A DNA stretch of 64,000 bases. Origin: Mesonia sp. HuA40 (GTDB lineage: Bacteria; Bacteroidota; Bacteroidia; Flavobacteriales; Flavobacteriaceae). This document shows positions 16,076 through 27,401 of this stretch, piece by piece (the first letter of the stretch is position 1; each line of letters opens with the position of its first letter). The position numbers and the translations under genes are program-made. The stretch lies in assembly GCF_008017835.1 (NCBI RefSeq), contig NZ_VRLT01000005.1, positions 124,001 through 188,000 on the forward strand, given 5' to 3'. Below the pieces are notes generated by a model. It was not told where the DNA came from and searched no databases. It worked only from the letters and a program-made list of their open reading frames with translations.

Positions 16076-17362
16076 CTATCGATTACTCATAGGTTTAAAA
16101 CTTCTTAAATTTTCACCAGTGTACACCTGTCTAGGTCTACCAATAGGCTCTTTCTTTAAGCGCATTTCTCTCCATTGTGCAATCCAACCTGGTAGTCTAC
16201 CCAAAGCAAACATCACCGTAAACATTTCTGTAGGAATTCCTAATGCACGATAGATAATTCCTGAATAAAAGTCGACATTTGGATATAGTTTTCTATCTAC
16301 AAAATAGCTATCTTCTAAAGCTTCTTTTTCTAAACCTTTTGCAATATCCAATACGGGATCTTGCACCCCTAATTTACCTAAAACTTCATCTGCAGATTTT
16401 TTAATGATTTTTGCTCGAGGATCAAAGTTTTTGTAAACACGGTGACCAAAGCCCATTAATCTGAAAGGATCATTTTTATCCTTAGCTTTTTTCATGTATT
16501 TTTTAGTATCTCCACCATCTTGCTTTATTCCTTCAAGCATCTCAATTACCGCTTGATTTGCCCCTCCGTGAAGTGGGCCCCACAAAGCAGAGATTCCTGC
16601 AGAGATAGATGCAAATAATCCTGCATGTGAAGAACCTACGATTCGTACTGTTGACGTTGAGCAATTCTGTTCGTGGTCTGCATGTAAAATCAAAAGCTTA
16701 TTTAAAGCAGAGGCGACAACTGGATCAATCTCATAATTTTCGCTAGGTTTTTTGAACATCATTTTTAAAATATTCTCTACATAACCTAAGCTACTATCGC
16801 CATAATCAAGCGGCTGCCCTTGTCTTTTGCGTAAAGTCCAAGCTACTAAAACAGGGAATTTAGCCAAAAGTTTGATGATGGCGTTGTACATATCTTCTTC
16901 GGAGTCGACGTTAACGGCACTTGGATTAAATGCTATCAACGCACTGGTTAATGAAGAAAGAACTCCCATAGGATGCGCTGATTTTGGAAAACCATCTAAG
17001 ATTTTCTTCATTTCTTCATCTACATTAGACTCGCGTTTAATGTCTGCGTATAATTTATCTAATTGTTCTTGAGTTGGAAGCTCTCCAAAAATTAACAAGT
17101 ACGCTACTTCAAGGAAACTAGCATTATCGGCTAATTCTTCGATGGCATACCCTCTATAACGCAAAATCCCTTCTTCTCCATTCAGAAAAGTAATTGCACT
17201 TTCACATGATCCTGTATTTTTATATCCCGGATCTAAAGTTATTAACCCACCAGTATCTCCTCTTAAGGATTTGATTTGAATAGCAACCTCATTCTCGGTT
17301 CCTACTACTATTGGAAATTCATATTTTTTTCCATCAAATTCTATCGTAGCTTTTTTTGACAT
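16076..17362 (-). CDS. gltA: citrate synthase
   Basis: A 428-residue type II (hexameric-type, GltA) citrate synthase condensing acetyl-CoA and oxaloacetate at the entry to the TCA cycle. Landmarks are the first His in LHADHEQNCSTSTVR, the second catalytic His in MGFGHRVYKNFDPRA, and the catalytic Asp in NVDFYSGI near residue 365. The N-terminal beta-rich extension (KATIEFDGKKYEFPIVVG) is characteristic of the Gram-negative form, which is NADH-sensitive in E. coli. Length and start are normal. Confidence 0.97.
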   Translation of the reverse strand: MSKKATIEFDGKKYEFPIVVGTENEVAIQIKSLRGDTGGLITLDPGYKNTGSCESAITFLNGEEGILRYRGYAIEELADNASFLEVAYLLIFGELPTQEQLDKLYADIKRESNVDEEMKKILDGFPKSAHPMGVLSSLTSALIAFNPSAVNVDSEEDMYNAIIKLLAKFPVLVAWTLRKRQGQPLDYGDSSLGYVENILKMMFKKPSENYEIDPVVASALNKLLILHADHEQNCSTSTVRIVGSSHAGLFASISAGISALWGPLHGGANQAVIEMLEGIKQDGGDTKKYMKKAKDKNDPFRLMGFGHRVYKNFDPRAKIIKKSADEVLGKLGVQDPVLDIAKGLEKEALEDSYFVDRKLYPNVDFYSGIIYRALGIPTEMFTVMFALGRLPGWIAQWREMRLKKEPIGRPRQVYTGENLRSFKPMSNR

Positions 17363-17481
17363 ATTGTAACTATATTATTTTTAATTTTTCTGCTGCTAAT
17401 TTACAAAAAATACTAGAAATTTTTTGTGTATAGCCTTCAAAAATTAGAGCTTTTTCGTAAAGGTTTGGTTAATATATTCTT

Positions 17482-17522
17482 AAAAAAAAGCAACCTAACA
17501 AAAATTTAAGTTAGGTTGCTTT
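17482..17522 (-). terminator. enolase terminator
   Basis: A perfect 11-base-pair stem (AGCAACCTAAC with GTTAGGTTGCT) and a ten-base loop, followed on the minus strand by about eight Ts. This is one of the strongest intrinsic terminators in the window. Confidence 0.9.
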
Positions 17523-17552
17523 CATAAATTCAAAATTTATTAATCCAGTATC

Positions 17553-18887
<1,335 letters not shown>

Positions 18888-20000
18888 TTAGCTTTTAACT
18901 TTTTTTATATTTTCTAAAAATTGATCAAATAAATACAGAGAATCATTTGGTCCGGGACTTGCTTCTGGATGATATTGAACACTAAAACAGTTTTTATCTT
19001 TCACTTTTAGTCCTGCAACCGTATTGTCGTTTAAATGTACATGGGTGATTTCTAAACTTTGGTTTTTTTCAAGAGCCTCGCGACTAACCGCAAAACCGTG
19101 ATTTTGAGAAGTAATTTCACCACAATTTGTACTTAAATTAAGTACCGGGTGGTTGATGCCGCGATGACCATTATGCATCTTAAAGGTATTCACTCCATGA
19201 GCTAATGCGATAATTTGATGACCTAAGCAAATTCCAAATGTAGGCTTGTTACTAGATATAATTTTTTTTGCCGTTTCAATTACCGACACCAAAGGTTCTG
19301 GATCACCGGGACCATTAGATAAAAAGAATCCGTCTGGTTCAAACTCATTTAATTCTTCAAAACTTGTATTGTAAGGAAAGACCTTTATAAAACAGTTTCT
19401 TGCACTTAAATTTCTTAAAATATTCTTCTTGACCCCTAAATCTAAAGCTGCTACTCTAATCATTGCATCAGAATTACCGATGGTATAGGCTTTTTGAGTT
19501 GAAACTTTTGACGCCAATTCCAAGCCTTTCATACTAGGTTGGGCGGCCAACTTTTCTTTAACCTCCTCAAGATTATCGATTTCTGTAGTGATAACGGCAT
19601 TCATTGCCCCATTATCGCGAATATAACTTACCAGAGCGCGTGTATCAACATCGGATATTCCCAGAAGTTCGTGTTGTTGCATAAACTCTTCGAGAGGAAA
19701 ATCTGCCTTGGGTCTAGAATAATTATAACTAAAATTTTTACATACCAAGCCTGCTATTTTAATACTATCTGACTCAACTTCCTCGGTAGAAGCCCCGTAA
19801 TTACCAATGTGAGCATTGGTAGTTACCATGATTTGCCCAAAATAACTAGGGTCGGTAAAAATCTCTTGATAACCGGTCATACCAGTATTAAAACAGACCT
19901 CACCGAAAGAGGTGCCACTTAAATTTCCAATAGCCTTACCCCAAAACTTTGTGCCATCTTCTAAGAGAAGAAGTGCTTTTTTTCTTTTCTGATATATCAT
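18888..20000 (-). CDS. carA: carbamoyl-phosphate synthase small (glutaminase) subunit
   Basis: A 370-residue glutamine amidotransferase subunit that supplies ammonia to CarB for carbamoyl phosphate, feeding pyrimidine and arginine synthesis. The N-terminal CPSase_sm_chain domain includes FNTGMTGYQEIFTDPSYFGQ. The C-terminal class I GATase domain has the nucleophile Cys in FGICLGHQIIALAHG and the His/Glu pair in QYHPEASPGP. The length is normal. carB is not in the window. It lies downstream of the rplQ terminator. Confidence 0.97.
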   Translation of the reverse strand: MIYQKRKKALLLLEDGTKFWGKAIGNLSGTSFGEVCFNTGMTGYQEIFTDPSYFGQIMVTTNAHIGNYGASTEEVESDSIKIAGLVCKNFSYNYSRPKADFPLEEFMQQHELLGISDVDTRALVSYIRDNGAMNAVITTEIDNLEEVKEKLAAQPSMKGLELASKVSTQKAYTIGNSDAMIRVAALDLGVKKNILRNLSARNCFIKVFPYNTSFEELNEFEPDGFFLSNGPGDPEPLVSVIETAKKIISSNKPTFGICLGHQIIALAHGVNTFKMHNGHRGINHPVLNLSTNCGEITSQNHGFAVSREALEKNQSLEITHVHLNDNTVAGLKVKDKNCFSVQYHPEASPGPNDSLYLFDQFLENIKKVKS

Positions 20001-20028
20001 TGTGTTGTGTTTAAGTAAAAAAAGGTTA

Positions 20029-20064
20029 AAAAAAAAGGATAAACTTAAGACAGTTTATCCTTTT
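20029..20064 (-). terminator. terminator of the ribosomal supercluster after rplQ
   Basis: GGATAAAC and GTTTATCC form an eight-base-pair stem around an eight-base loop. On the minus strand it is followed by a run of T residues. It closes the long ribosomal transcription unit before carA. Confidence 0.85.
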
Positions 20065-20093
20065 AATATTATAGCTTATAATACATCATGTTC

Positions 20094-20579
20094 TTATTCC
20101 TCTTCATTGGTTGAAGATTCTTCTTGTTTACTAGCTGTTTCAGAGCCTGATGTATTTTTACCTCCACGTCTACTTCGACGAGTTGATTTCTTCTTAGTTG
20201 ACCCGTTAGCGTTGTAAAGCTCATTAAAATCTACAAGCTCTATCATGGCCATATCTGCATTATCACCAAGACGGTTACCTAGTTTGATAATTCTTGTGTA
20301 TCCTCCTGGTCTATCGCCAACTTTTGGTGCTACCTCCCTAAATAATTCAGAAACTGCATATTTATCACGCAATTTAGAAAAAACAATTCTTCTGTTGTGA
20401 GTTGTATCTTCTTTAGATTTGGTAACCAAAGGCTCGATAAACTGTTTAAGGGCTTTGGCCTTTGCTGTTGTGGTATTTATTCTTTTATGCTCGATTAAAG
20501 AGCTAGCCATATTGGCAAGCATTGCTTTACGGTGAGCAGTCTTTCTTCCTAAATGATTAATTTTCTTTCCGTGTCTCAT
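20094..20579 (-). CDS. rplQ: 50S ribosomal protein L17
   Basis: Large-subunit protein bL17, 161 residues. The core (1-120) has [20 protein letters not shown] and [15 protein letters not shown]. Residues 126-161 form an extra tail, first basic ([14 protein letters not shown]) then acidic ([11 protein letters not shown]), making it longer than the 127-residue E. coli protein. It is the last gene of the alpha operon, 43 bases after rpoA. Confidence 0.97.
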   Translation of the reverse strand: MRHGKKINHLGRKTAHRKAMLANMASSLIEHKRINTTTAKAKALKQFIEPLVTKSKEDTTHNRRIVFSKLRDKYAVSELFREVAPKVGDRPGGYTRIIKLGNRLGDNADMAMIELVDFNELYNANGSTKKKSTRRSRRGGKNTSGSETASKQEESSTNEEE

Positions 20580-20622
20580 AGTTCTATGAAATTAGAAATA
20601 TAGCTGAACTATACTTTCTATT

Positions 20623-21615
20623 TTAGTCTTTATCTAATTTATATTTTGAAAGATCCATCCCAAAAGTAAGTCCTTTCACACTTACCAATTCTTCTAACTC
20701 TGTTAAAGACTTTTTACCAAAGTTACGGAACTTCATTAGATCGTTTTTATTATAGGTTACCAAATCTCCTAAGGTATCTACCTCTGCCGCTTTTAAACAG
20801 TTTAGGGCACGCACTGATAAATCTAAATCAACCAATTTGGTTTTAAGCAATTGGCGCATATGCAATGATTCTTCATCATAAGTTTCGGTTTGTGCAATCT
20901 CATCGGCCTCGAGCGTAATTCTCTCATCAGAGAACAACATAAAGTGATGAATTAAGATTTTAGCCGCTTCAGTTAACGCATCCTTAGGGTGTATTGAACC
21001 GTCGGTTACAATTTCAAAAACCAGTTTTTCATAATCTGTCTTTTGTTCAACACGATAGTTTTCAATACTATATTTTACGTTTTTTATAGGTGTGTAAATA
21101 GAATCCGTAAAGATATTACCTAAAGCTGCATTACTTTTTTTATTTTCTTCGGCGGGCACATAACCTCTTCCTTTATCAATGGTAAGCTCAATATTAAGGC
21201 TTACATTCTTCTCCATATTACAAATTACTAAATCTGGGTTTAGTACTTGAAAACCTGAGATGAATTTTTGAAAGTCACCTGCCTTAAGTTGATCTTTTCC
21301 ACTTAGAGAAATAGTGACTGTTTCGTTATCGATATCTTCGATTTGTTTTTTAAACCTAACTTGCTTTAGGTTTAAAATAATCTCTGTTACATCTTCAACG
21401 ACTCCTGCAATGGTAGAGAATTCGTGATCTACTCCCTCAATACGCACAGAAGTAATTGCAAAACCTTCTAGAGAAGATAACAGCACTCTTCTTAAAGCGT
21501 TACCCACGGTAAGACCATAACCTGGTTCGAGCGGTCGAAATTCGAATTTCCCCTCAAACTCAGTAGAGTCTATCATGATAACTTTATCGGGCTTTTGAAA
21601 ATTTAGTATTGCCAT
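20623..21615 (-). CDS. rpoA: DNA-directed RNA polymerase alpha subunit
   Basis: A 330-residue RNA polymerase assembly subunit. The N-terminal dimerisation domain (about 1-230) contains [21 protein letters not shown] linker follows, and the C-terminal DNA- and activator-contacting domain (about 255-325) carries helix-hairpin-helix segments ([34 protein letters not shown]). It occupies its standard position between rpsD and rplQ. Confidence 0.98.
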   Translation of the reverse strand: MAILNFQKPDKVIMIDSTEFEGKFEFRPLEPGYGLTVGNALRRVLLSSLEGFAITSVRIEGVDHEFSTIAGVVEDVTEIILNLKQVRFKKQIEDIDNETVTISLSGKDQLKAGDFQKFISGFQVLNPDLVICNMEKNVSLNIELTIDKGRGYVPAEENKKSNAALGNIFTDSIYTPIKNVKYSIENYRVEQKTDYEKLVFEIVTDGSIHPKDALTEAAKILIHHFMLFSDERITLEADEIAQTETYDEESLHMRQLLKTKLVDLDLSVRALNCLKAAEVDTLGDLVTYNKNDLMKFRNFGKKSLTELEELVSVKGLTFGMDLSKYKLDKD

Positions 21616-21636
21616 ATTATGAGTTCTGTCTATTAA

Positions 21637-22242
21637 TTATTTAGAATATAACTCGACGATTAATTGCTCGTTGATGTTTTCTGGTATTTGAATTCTAGAT
21701 GGAACAGATACAAAAGTTCCTTGCTTTTGCTCTGCATTCCAAGAAATCCACTCATACACAGCATTTGCATTATCTAGAGATTGTACAATAGCCGTTAATG
21801 ATTTTGATTTTTCTCTTACCCCTACTACATCTCCAGCTTTTAATTGGTAAGAAGGAATGTTTACGATATTACCATTTACGGTAATATGTCTGTGTGAAAC
21901 TAATTGTCTAGCACCGCTTCTAGAAGGAGAGATTCCCATTCTGTAAACAACGTTATCTAATCTAGACTCGCAGTATTGCAACAAAACCTCACCAGTAATT
22001 CCCGGTGCACTTGTTGCTTTCTTAAACATATTTCTGAATTGACGCTCTAGGATACCATAAGTATACTTCGCTTTTTGCTTTTCCATTAACTGAATTGCAT
22101 ACTCAGATTTTTTTCCACGGCGTCTATTATTACCGTGTTGACCTGGAGGATAGTTTCTTTTTTCAAAAGATTTATCATCTCCAAAAATAGCCTCTCCAAA
22201 TTTACGTGCTATTTTCGTTTTAGGACCAGTATATCTTGCCAT
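21637..22242 (-). CDS. rpsD: 30S ribosomal protein S4
   Basis: uS4, 201 residues, is a primary 16S rRNA binder that nucleates 30S assembly and in E. coli represses its own alpha operon. It begins [20 protein letters not shown] and has the S4 RNA-binding domain in the middle ([31 protein letters not shown]). The N-terminal zinc-type Cys residues are absent. The gene is preceded by an unusually long 91-base leader that can fold. Confidence 0.97.
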   Translation of the reverse strand: MARYTGPKTKIARKFGEAIFGDDKSFEKRNYPPGQHGNNRRRGKKSEYAIQLMEKQKAKYTYGILERQFRNMFKKATSAPGITGEVLLQYCESRLDNVVYRMGISPSRSGARQLVSHRHITVNGNIVNIPSYQLKAGDVVGVREKSKSLTAIVQSLDNANAVYEWISWNAEQKQGTFVSVPSRIQIPENINEQLIVELYSK

Positions 22243-22333
22243 TAAATTTGATTTATAAAAAACAGGTTATGAATTAAGGTCTAAAGTTTAATCCTTCGAT
22301 AACCTTACTGTTTTTTTTTAATTAATACTTTTA
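22243..22333 (-). promoter_or_regulatory. candidate S4 leader RNA upstream of rpsD
   Basis: This rpsK-rpsD spacer folds on the minus strand as nested stems. The outer A-run and ACAG pair with TGT and a T-run, GGTTAT pairs with ATAACC, and AAGG pairs with CCTT around a 13-base loop. The structure ends in six Ts about 18 bases before the ATG. Neighbouring spacers are 2-21 bases. S4 is a known autogenous regulator, and an S4-linked RNA motif has been proposed in Bacteroidia, so an autoregulatory element is likely but unproven. Confidence 0.5.
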
Positions 22334-22729
22334 TTAAACTCTTCTTCTTTTAGGAGGACGACAACCGTTGTGCGGTATAGGCGTAACATCGATTATTTCG
22401 GTTACTTCAACCCCTGAATTATGAATAGAACGTATTGCAGATTCTCTTCCGTTTCCAGGACCTTTAACATACACCTTCACCTTACGCAAACCTGCTTCGT
22501 GTGCCACTTTACTAGCATCTTCGGCAGCCATTTGTGCAGCATAAGGAGTATTTTTCTTACTTCCTCTAAAGCCCATTTTTCCGGCAGACGACCAAGAAAT
22601 AACATCACCATTCTTGTTACACAAAGAAACAATGATATTGTTAAATGAAGCCGTAACATGTGCCTCTCCAAAAGACTCAACTACAACTTTACGTTTTTTT
22701 GAGGTTGACTTAGATTTTGCTTTTGCCAT
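22334..22729 (-). CDS. rpsK: 30S ribosomal protein S11
   Basis: uS11, 131 residues, sits on the 30S platform near the mRNA exit. It shows [40 protein letters not shown] and the diagnostic C-terminus [15 protein letters not shown]. It begins 9 bases after rpsM in the usual rpsM-rpsK-rpsD order. Confidence 0.98.
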   Translation of the reverse strand: MAKAKSKSTSKKRKVVVESFGEAHVTASFNNIIVSLCNKNGDVISWSSAGKMGFRGSKKNTPYAAQMAAEDASKVAHEAGLRKVKVYVKGPGNGRESAIRSIHNSGVEVTEIIDVTPIPHNGCRPPKRRRV

Positions 22730-22738
22730 GTTTACTTA

Positions 22739-23113
22739 TTATTTAGTTACCTTTTTCTTATTAGCAACTGTTTTTCTCTTTCCTTTTCTGGTTCTAGAAT
22801 TATTCTTAGTACGCTGTCCTCTTAATGGCAAGCCCACTCTATGTCTAATTCCGCGGTAGCAACCGATGTCCATTAATCGCTTAATGTTCAATTGAACCTC
22901 AGAACGAAGTTCACCTTCGATAGTATATTTACCTACTTCTTGACGAATTCTACCTATCTCATCATCAGACCAGTCGGTAACTTTAGTACTCTCATCTACT
23001 TGGGCATCTTTAAGGATCATTTGAGCCCTACTTTTGCCTATTCCGAAGATATAGGTCAACGCTATAACTCCTCGCTTTTGTTTTGGTATATCAACACCTG
23101 CTATTCTTGCCAT
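22739..23113 (-). CDS. rpsM: 30S ribosomal protein S13
   Basis: uS13, 124 residues, is a 30S head protein contacting the P-site tRNA and bridging to the 50S. It begins [20 protein letters not shown], contains [20 protein letters not shown], and has a basic C-terminal tail. It follows rpmJ by two bases. Confidence 0.98.
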   Translation of the reverse strand: MARIAGVDIPKQKRGVIALTYIFGIGKSRAQMILKDAQVDESTKVTDWSDDEIGRIRQEVGKYTIEGELRSEVQLNIKRLMDIGCYRGIRHRVGLPLRGQRTKNNSRTRKGKRKTVANKKKVTK

Positions 23114-23115
23114 AA

Positions 23116-23232
23116 TTAGCCTTGTCTTTGTTTAAATCTAGGATTCTTTTTGTTAATTACATAAAGTCTACCTTTTCTGCGTACAATTTTGCAGTCGGCG
23201 CTTCTTTTCTTTACGGATGCTCTTACTTTCAT
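23116..23232 (-). CDS. rpmJ: 50S ribosomal protein L36
   Basis: A 38-residue bL36 found by reading the gap between rpsM and infA. It begins [20 protein letters not shown] and ends [12 protein letters not shown], then TAA. Only one of the four zinc ligands (Cys14) remains, so it is the zinc-independent C-minus type. The ATG is 40 bases downstream of a consensus -7 box, making it the first gene of the alpha-operon transcript. Confidence 0.95.
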   Translation of the reverse strand: MKVRASVKKRSADCKIVRRKGRLYVINKKNPRFKQRQG

Positions 23233-23279
23233 CTTACTTAGTTTTTGTCCTTTTATATGGCTTCTAATTTTTCAGCACG

Positions 23280-23287
23280 CAAAAGTA
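23280..23287 (-). promoter_or_regulatory. probable -7 promoter element for the alpha operon (rpmJ-rplQ)
   Basis: The minus strand reads TACTTTTG followed by CG, an exact TAnnTTTG match inside the 89-base infA-rpmJ spacer. It would give a leader of about 43 bases before rpmJ. The -33 region is not well matched. The position agrees with a separate alpha-operon promoter inside the supercluster. Confidence 0.55.
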
Positions 23288-23321
23288 CTAATTTTTTTTC
23301 AAAAACCATAATTTTAGATTT

Positions 23322-23537
23322 TTAGTATCTATATGTTATTCGAGCCTTAGTTAGATCGTAAGGACTCATTTCTAATTTTACCTTATCTCCAGGCAATAAT
23401 TTTATATAATGCATGCGCATTTTGCCTGAGATGTGTGCAGTAACAATGTGTCCATTTTCTAGCTCTACACGAAACATTGCATTAGACAATGCTTCTACAA
23501 TTGTTCCGTCTTGTTCTATTGCTGGTTGTTTTGCCAT
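23322..23537 (-). CDS. infA: translation initiation factor IF-1
   Basis: A 71-residue OB-fold factor that binds the 30S A site during initiation. It has [20 protein letters not shown] and [20 protein letters not shown], then [17 protein letters not shown]-type ending (here [17 protein letters not shown]). It starts two bases after secY, with no adk or map gene in between. Confidence 0.98.
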   Translation of the reverse strand: MAKQPAIEQDGTIVEALSNAMFRVELENGHIVTAHISGKMRMHYIKLLPGDKVKLEMSPYDLTKARITYRY

Positions 23538-23539
23538 AA

Positions 23540-24877
23540 TTAAGCTATTGCTTTTCTGTTTTTACCTGATTTCATTAAGCCATCATAATGTCTATTCAAT
23601 AAATATGAGTTTACTTGCTGTATAGTATCAATAGCCACCCCTACCATAATCAATAAAGAAGTACCACCAAAAAATAAGGCCCAACCCTGCTGTACACCAA
23701 AGCTAACTACAATGGCCGGAAAAATGGCAATTAAAGCCAAAAATACAGAACCAGGAAGGGTGATTTGCGACATTATACGATCTAAATACTCGGCAGTTTC
23801 AGTTCCAGGACGAATCCCAGGGATGAACCCTCCGCTTCTCTTAAGATCATCAGCCATTTTATTGGTAGGCACTGTAATTGCGGTATAAAAGTATGTAAAT
23901 ACAATAATCAATAAAGCAAAAACTAAGTTATACCAGAAGCCAAAGATATTTTGAAAAGCCGAGGTTATACCTTGAGCTGTTTCTGAATCTGAAAGTCCAG
24001 CAACAGCTGCAGGTATAAACATAATGGCTTGTGCAAAAATGATAGGCATTACTCCAGAAGCATTTAACTTTAGGGGTATAAACTGTCTAGCACCTCCAAA
24101 TATATTTTTCTCGTAGCCACCTGTGGCATTTCTACGTGCGTACTGCACAGGAATTTGACGAACGGCCATCACCAACATAACCGATGCAAAAATAATCGCA
24201 AACCAAATAGCTAATTCGATTAAAATCATAATCAAACCACCATTACTTTCGGCAACACGCGATTGTATTTCTTGCAAAAATGATTGTGGAAGTGTAGCAA
24301 TGATTCCCACCATAATTAATAAGGATATTCCGTTACCAATACCTTTATCGGTAATTCGTTCACCTAACCACATTGCAAAAATACATCCTGTTGTTAAAAT
24401 AATAACCGATGAAACTATAAAGGTAAAAGAGTCTCCTAACAAAAATGCACTATCTGGTAGTGTTGCATAAAGATTATAAATGTACCCCGGCCCCTGTACT
24501 AAAGTAATAGCAATGGTAAGCCAACGGGTAATTTGATTAATCTTCTTACGTCCACTTTCGCCTTCCTTTTGCAGTTTCTGCAAGTAAGGAACGGCAATCC
24601 CCATCAATTGCACTACAATCGATGCAGATATATAAGGCATAATTCCTAATGCAAAAATAGATGCATTTGAAAATGCCCCACCTGTAAATGCATTAAGTAA
24701 ACCCAGCAAACCTCCATCGGTTTGGTTTGCAAGATCTGTTAGTTGGGAGGCGTCTATTCCTGGAAGAACAACTTGTGCTCCAAAACGATAAACAAGTAAA
24801 AGCCCAAGAGTAACCAAAATTCGGTTTTTGAGCTCTTCAATTTTCCAGATGTTTTTTATAGTTTCAAAAAATTTCAT
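23540..24877 (-). CDS. secY: preprotein translocase subunit SecY
   Basis: A 445-residue channel subunit of the SecYEG translocon in the inner membrane. Ten hydrophobic segments are spread along the protein. Signatures include the N-terminal [18 protein letters not shown]-like stretch, [20 protein letters not shown] in TM2, and the cytosolic loops [20 protein letters not shown] and [19 protein letters not shown]. Length and order after rplO are standard. Confidence 0.97.
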   Translation of the reverse strand: MKFFETIKNIWKIEELKNRILVTLGLLLVYRFGAQVVLPGIDASQLTDLANQTDGGLLGLLNAFTGGAFSNASIFALGIMPYISASIVVQLMGIAVPYLQKLQKEGESGRKKINQITRWLTIAITLVQGPGYIYNLYATLPDSAFLLGDSFTFIVSSVIILTTGCIFAMWLGERITDKGIGNGISLLIMVGIIATLPQSFLQEIQSRVAESNGGLIMILIELAIWFAIIFASVMLVMAVRQIPVQYARRNATGGYEKNIFGGARQFIPLKLNASGVMPIIFAQAIMFIPAAVAGLSDSETAQGITSAFQNIFGFWYNLVFALLIIVFTYFYTAITVPTNKMADDLKRSGGFIPGIRPGTETAEYLDRIMSQITLPGSVFLALIAIFPAIVVSFGVQQGWALFFGGTSLLIMVGVAIDTIQQVNSYLLNRHYDGLMKSGKNRKAIA

Positions 24878-24887
24878 TGTTTCTCTA

Positions 24888-25340
24888 TTATAAGGTTGTT
24901 GCTTCTCCTCCAGCAGCTTCGATAGCTTCTTTTGCAGTCGCTGTGAATTTATGTGCAGTTATTTTTAAACTTGCTTTCAACTCACCTCTTCCTAATATTT
25001 TGATTAAATCTCTTTTATTGGCCAATCGGTTTTCAACTAGAGTTTCAACCGTTACCTCATCTTTAATCTTTCCTTCATCAACCAATCGCTGCAACGTATC
25101 TAAGTTTATACCTTGATAAGCCACACGATTACGATTAGTAAATCCAAATTTTGGCACTCTTCTTTGAAGTGGCATTTGACCACCTTCAAATCCGATTTTC
25201 TTAGAATAACCAGAACGAGATTTAGCACCTTTGTGCCCACGAGTTGCAGTTCCTCCTTTACCAGAACCTTCACCTCGTCCTACTCGTTTGTTATTCTTAC
25301 GAACTGAACCTTTTGCAGGTTTTAAATTATTTAATTCCAT
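24888..25340 (-). CDS. rplO: 50S ribosomal protein L15
   Basis: uL15, 150 residues, is a late-assembly 23S rRNA binder. It starts [20 protein letters not shown], followed by the Gly/Arg-rich extension [20 protein letters not shown] and the [18 protein letters not shown] signature. I chose the ATG at MELNN; a TTG three codons earlier is possible but unnecessary and would collide with the rpmD stop. Confidence 0.97.
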   Translation of the reverse strand: MELNNLKPAKGSVRKNNKRVGRGEGSGKGGTATRGHKGAKSRSGYSKKIGFEGGQMPLQRRVPKFGFTNRNRVAYQGINLDTLQRLVDEGKIKDEVTVETLVENRLANKRDLIKILGRGELKASLKITAHKFTATAKEAIEAAGGEATTL

Positions 25341-25349
25341 CGTGTTCAA

Positions 25350-25532
25350 TTATTTTGCTTCCTCAACAGAAACTAAATGTTTTACTTTATTTATCATTCC
25401 AAGAATGTTAGGAGTGTCGTTATGCTCTACGCTTTGTCCGATCTTTTTCAACCCTAAAGCCTCCAATGTTAATTTTTGGTTCTTGGTTCGGTTAATAGCA
25501 CTACGTACTTTGGTAACTTTAATTTTTGCCAT
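25350..25532 (-). CDS. rpmD: 50S ribosomal protein L30
   Basis: uL30, 60 residues. It begins [20 protein letters not shown] and includes [20 protein letters not shown], the compact bacterial form of the protein. It lies between rpsE and rplO as in nearly all bacteria. Confidence 0.96.
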   Translation of the reverse strand: MAKIKVTKVRSAINRTKNQKLTLEALGLKKIGQSVEHNDTPNILGMINKVKHLVSVEEAK

Positions 25533-25543
25533 GACTTCCTGTA

Positions 25544-26068
25544 TTATCCGTTAAAAACTTTATCTAATGAGATTCCTCTTTGTTTGGCAATTGTTTCTGC
25601 ACTTCTTAACTGCAATAAAGCATCAAAAGTAGCTTTAACAACATTGTGTGGGTTTGAAGAACCTTGCGATTTAGACAATACATCATGTACGCCAACTGCT
25701 TCAAGTACTGCTCTTACAGCACCACCTGCAATCACCCCTGTACCAGGAGCTGCCGGTAAAATAAATACTCGCGCACCGCTATATTTACCCTTTTGTTCGT
25801 GAGGAAGGGTTCCTTTATGTAAAGGAATTCTAACTAAATTCTTCTTTGCATCTTCTACAGCTTTTGCAATAGCTTCTGCAACTTCTTTAGATTTACCTAA
25901 ACCGTGACCTACTACACCATTTTCATCTCCAACAACTACGATTGCAGAGAATCCAAAAGCTCTACCACCTTTAGTAACTTTTGTAACACGTTGTACACCT
26001 ACTAAGCGATCTTTTAAATCTAAACCACTTGGCTTTACAAGTTCTACGTTTTTATAATCTTGATACAT
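25544..26068 (-). CDS. rpsE: 30S ribosomal protein S5
   Basis: uS5, 174 residues, contributes to decoding fidelity and mRNA helicase activity at the 30S entry channel. It has the double-stranded-RNA-binding-like N-terminal fold ([20 protein letters not shown]) and the C-terminal ribosomal S5 fold ([40 protein letters not shown]). Confidence 0.98.
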   Translation of the reverse strand: MYQDYKNVELVKPSGLDLKDRLVGVQRVTKVTKGGRAFGFSAIVVVGDENGVVGHGLGKSKEVAEAIAKAVEDAKKNLVRIPLHKGTLPHEQKGKYSGARVFILPAAPGTGVIAGGAVRAVLEAVGVHDVLSKSQGSSNPHNVVKATFDALLQLRSAETIAKQRGISLDKVFNG

Positions 26069-26074
26069 ATTATT

Positions 26075-26428
26075 TTAGAATTTTAGTCCTCCTTCTCGAG
26101 CACCGTCTGCTAATGATTTAACTCTACCGTGATATAAATAGCCCCCTCGATCAAAGGTTACTAATTCTACACCAGCATTCTTTGCACGTTCTGCAATTAA
26201 TTTTCCTACCTCTTGAGCAACTTCAATTTTGGTTCCCTTTGAGGTTATTTCTTTATCTCGAGAAGATGCCGCTGCTAGGGTTACTCCGTCTACATCATTG
26301 ACCAACTGTGCGTAAATTTCTTTATTACTTCTGTACACAGATAATCTAGGACGAGAAGCATTACCAGCTAAATTTTTGCGTATTCTTCTTCTGATTTTTT
26401 CTCTTCTTTTTTCTTTTGAAAATGCCAT
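26075..26428 (-). CDS. rplR: 50S ribosomal protein L18
   Basis: uL18, 117 residues, is a 5S rRNA-binding protein. The N-terminus is highly basic ([20 protein letters not shown]). The core shows [20 protein letters not shown] and the C-terminus is [20 protein letters not shown]. Confidence 0.97.
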   Translation of the reverse strand: MAFSKEKRREKIRRRIRKNLAGNASRPRLSVYRSNKEIYAQLVNDVDGVTLAAASSRDKEITSKGTKIEVAQEVGKLIAERAKNAGVELVTFDRGGYLYHGRVKSLADGAREGGLKF

Positions 26429-26440
26429 AATTACAATCTT

Positions 26441-26983
26441 TTAAGCTGATTTACCTGCTTTTCTTCTTAATTGTTCTCCTACAAATTTAATTCCTTTTCC
26501 TTTGTAAGGCTCTGGCTTACGGAATGATCGAATTTTTGCAGCCACTTGACCTACAAGTTGCTTATCATGAGAAGTTAGTTTAACGATTGGATTTTTTCCT
26601 TTTTCAGAAATTGCCTCAACTTTAACCTCTGGCGCCAATTCTAAAACAATATTATGCGAGAATCCCAAGGCTAAGTCTAAAACCTGCCCTTGATTAGAGG
26701 CACGGTAACCTACCCCCACTAATTCTAATTCTTTAGTAAAACCGTTTGATACACCTTCAACCATATTTTGGATTAAAGCTCTATACAAACCATGTTTACC
26801 CTTAAAGTTCTTTTTATCTGAAGAACGCTCTAAAATAACTTGGTTATCTTCTATTTTTATTTCGATATCCGAGAATTCTTGAGTTAACTCTCCTAACTTA
26901 CCTTTTACAGTAATCAACCCCTCATCTAGGGTTACAGTTACTCCTTCTGGTATCGAAACTGGACTGTTTCCTATTCTTGACAT
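26441..26983 (-). CDS. rplF: 50S ribosomal protein L6
   Basis: uL6, 180 residues, lies near the sarcin-ricin loop and the factor-binding site. Two repeated L6 domains are visible, with the C-terminal signature KPEPYKGKGIKFVGEQLRRK. The N-terminal start MSRIGNSPVSIPEGVTV is canonical. Confidence 0.98.
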   Translation of the reverse strand: MSRIGNSPVSIPEGVTVTLDEGLITVKGKLGELTQEFSDIEIKIEDNQVILERSSDKKNFKGKHGLYRALIQNMVEGVSNGFTKELELVGVGYRASNQGQVLDLALGFSHNIVLELAPEVKVEAISEKGKNPIVKLTSHDKQLVGQVAAKIRSFRKPEPYKGKGIKFVGEQLRRKAGKSA

Positions 26984-27002
26984 AACTTTTGTCTTTTAAA
27001 AA

Positions 27003-27401
27003 TTAGTAAACGTAGCAAAGTAATTCACCACCTACTTTCTCTCTTTGGGCTTGCTTACCTGTCATAACTCCTTTTGAAGTAGAAACAATAGCTATTCCTA
27101 ATCCGTTAAGGATTCTTGGAATCTCGTTCGCCCCTGCATATTTACGCAGACCAGGCTTACTAATTCGTTGTAACTTTTTAATTACACTCTCTTTAGTATC
27201 CTTGTCATACTTAAGTGCGATTTTGATACTTCCTTGAGCGGTAGTATCTTCAAACTTATAACTTAAGATATATCCTTGATCGAATAAAATCTTTGTTATT
27301 TGTTTTTTTAGATTAGAAGCAGGAATTTCAACTACGCGGTGATTTGCCGCCATAGCGTTTCTAATTCTTGTCAAATAATCTGCAATAGGATCTGTATTCA
27401 T
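27003..27401 (-). CDS. rpsH: 30S ribosomal protein S8
   Basis: uS8, 132 residues, is a 16S rRNA helix-21 binder and, in E. coli, the autogenous repressor of the spc operon. It begins MNTDPIADYLTRIRNAMAAN and ends with the diagnostic GIAIVSTSKGVMTGKQAQRE then KVGGELLCYVY. It is preceded by a 63-base spacer that can form a stem, while most nearby spacers are under 20 bases. Confidence 0.98.
   Translation of the reverse strand: MNTDPIADYLTRIRNAMAANHRVVEIPASNLKKQITKILFDQGYILSYKFEDTTAQGSIKIALKYDKDTKESVIKKLQRISKPGLRKYAGANEIPRILNGLGIAIVSTSKGVMTGKQAQREKVGGELLCYVY

Noticed and set aside
20001-20093. Promoter for carA
   Set aside because: No TAnnTTTG-type box was found in the gap, which is occupied mainly by the rplQ terminator; carA may rely on readthrough or an unrecognised promoter.
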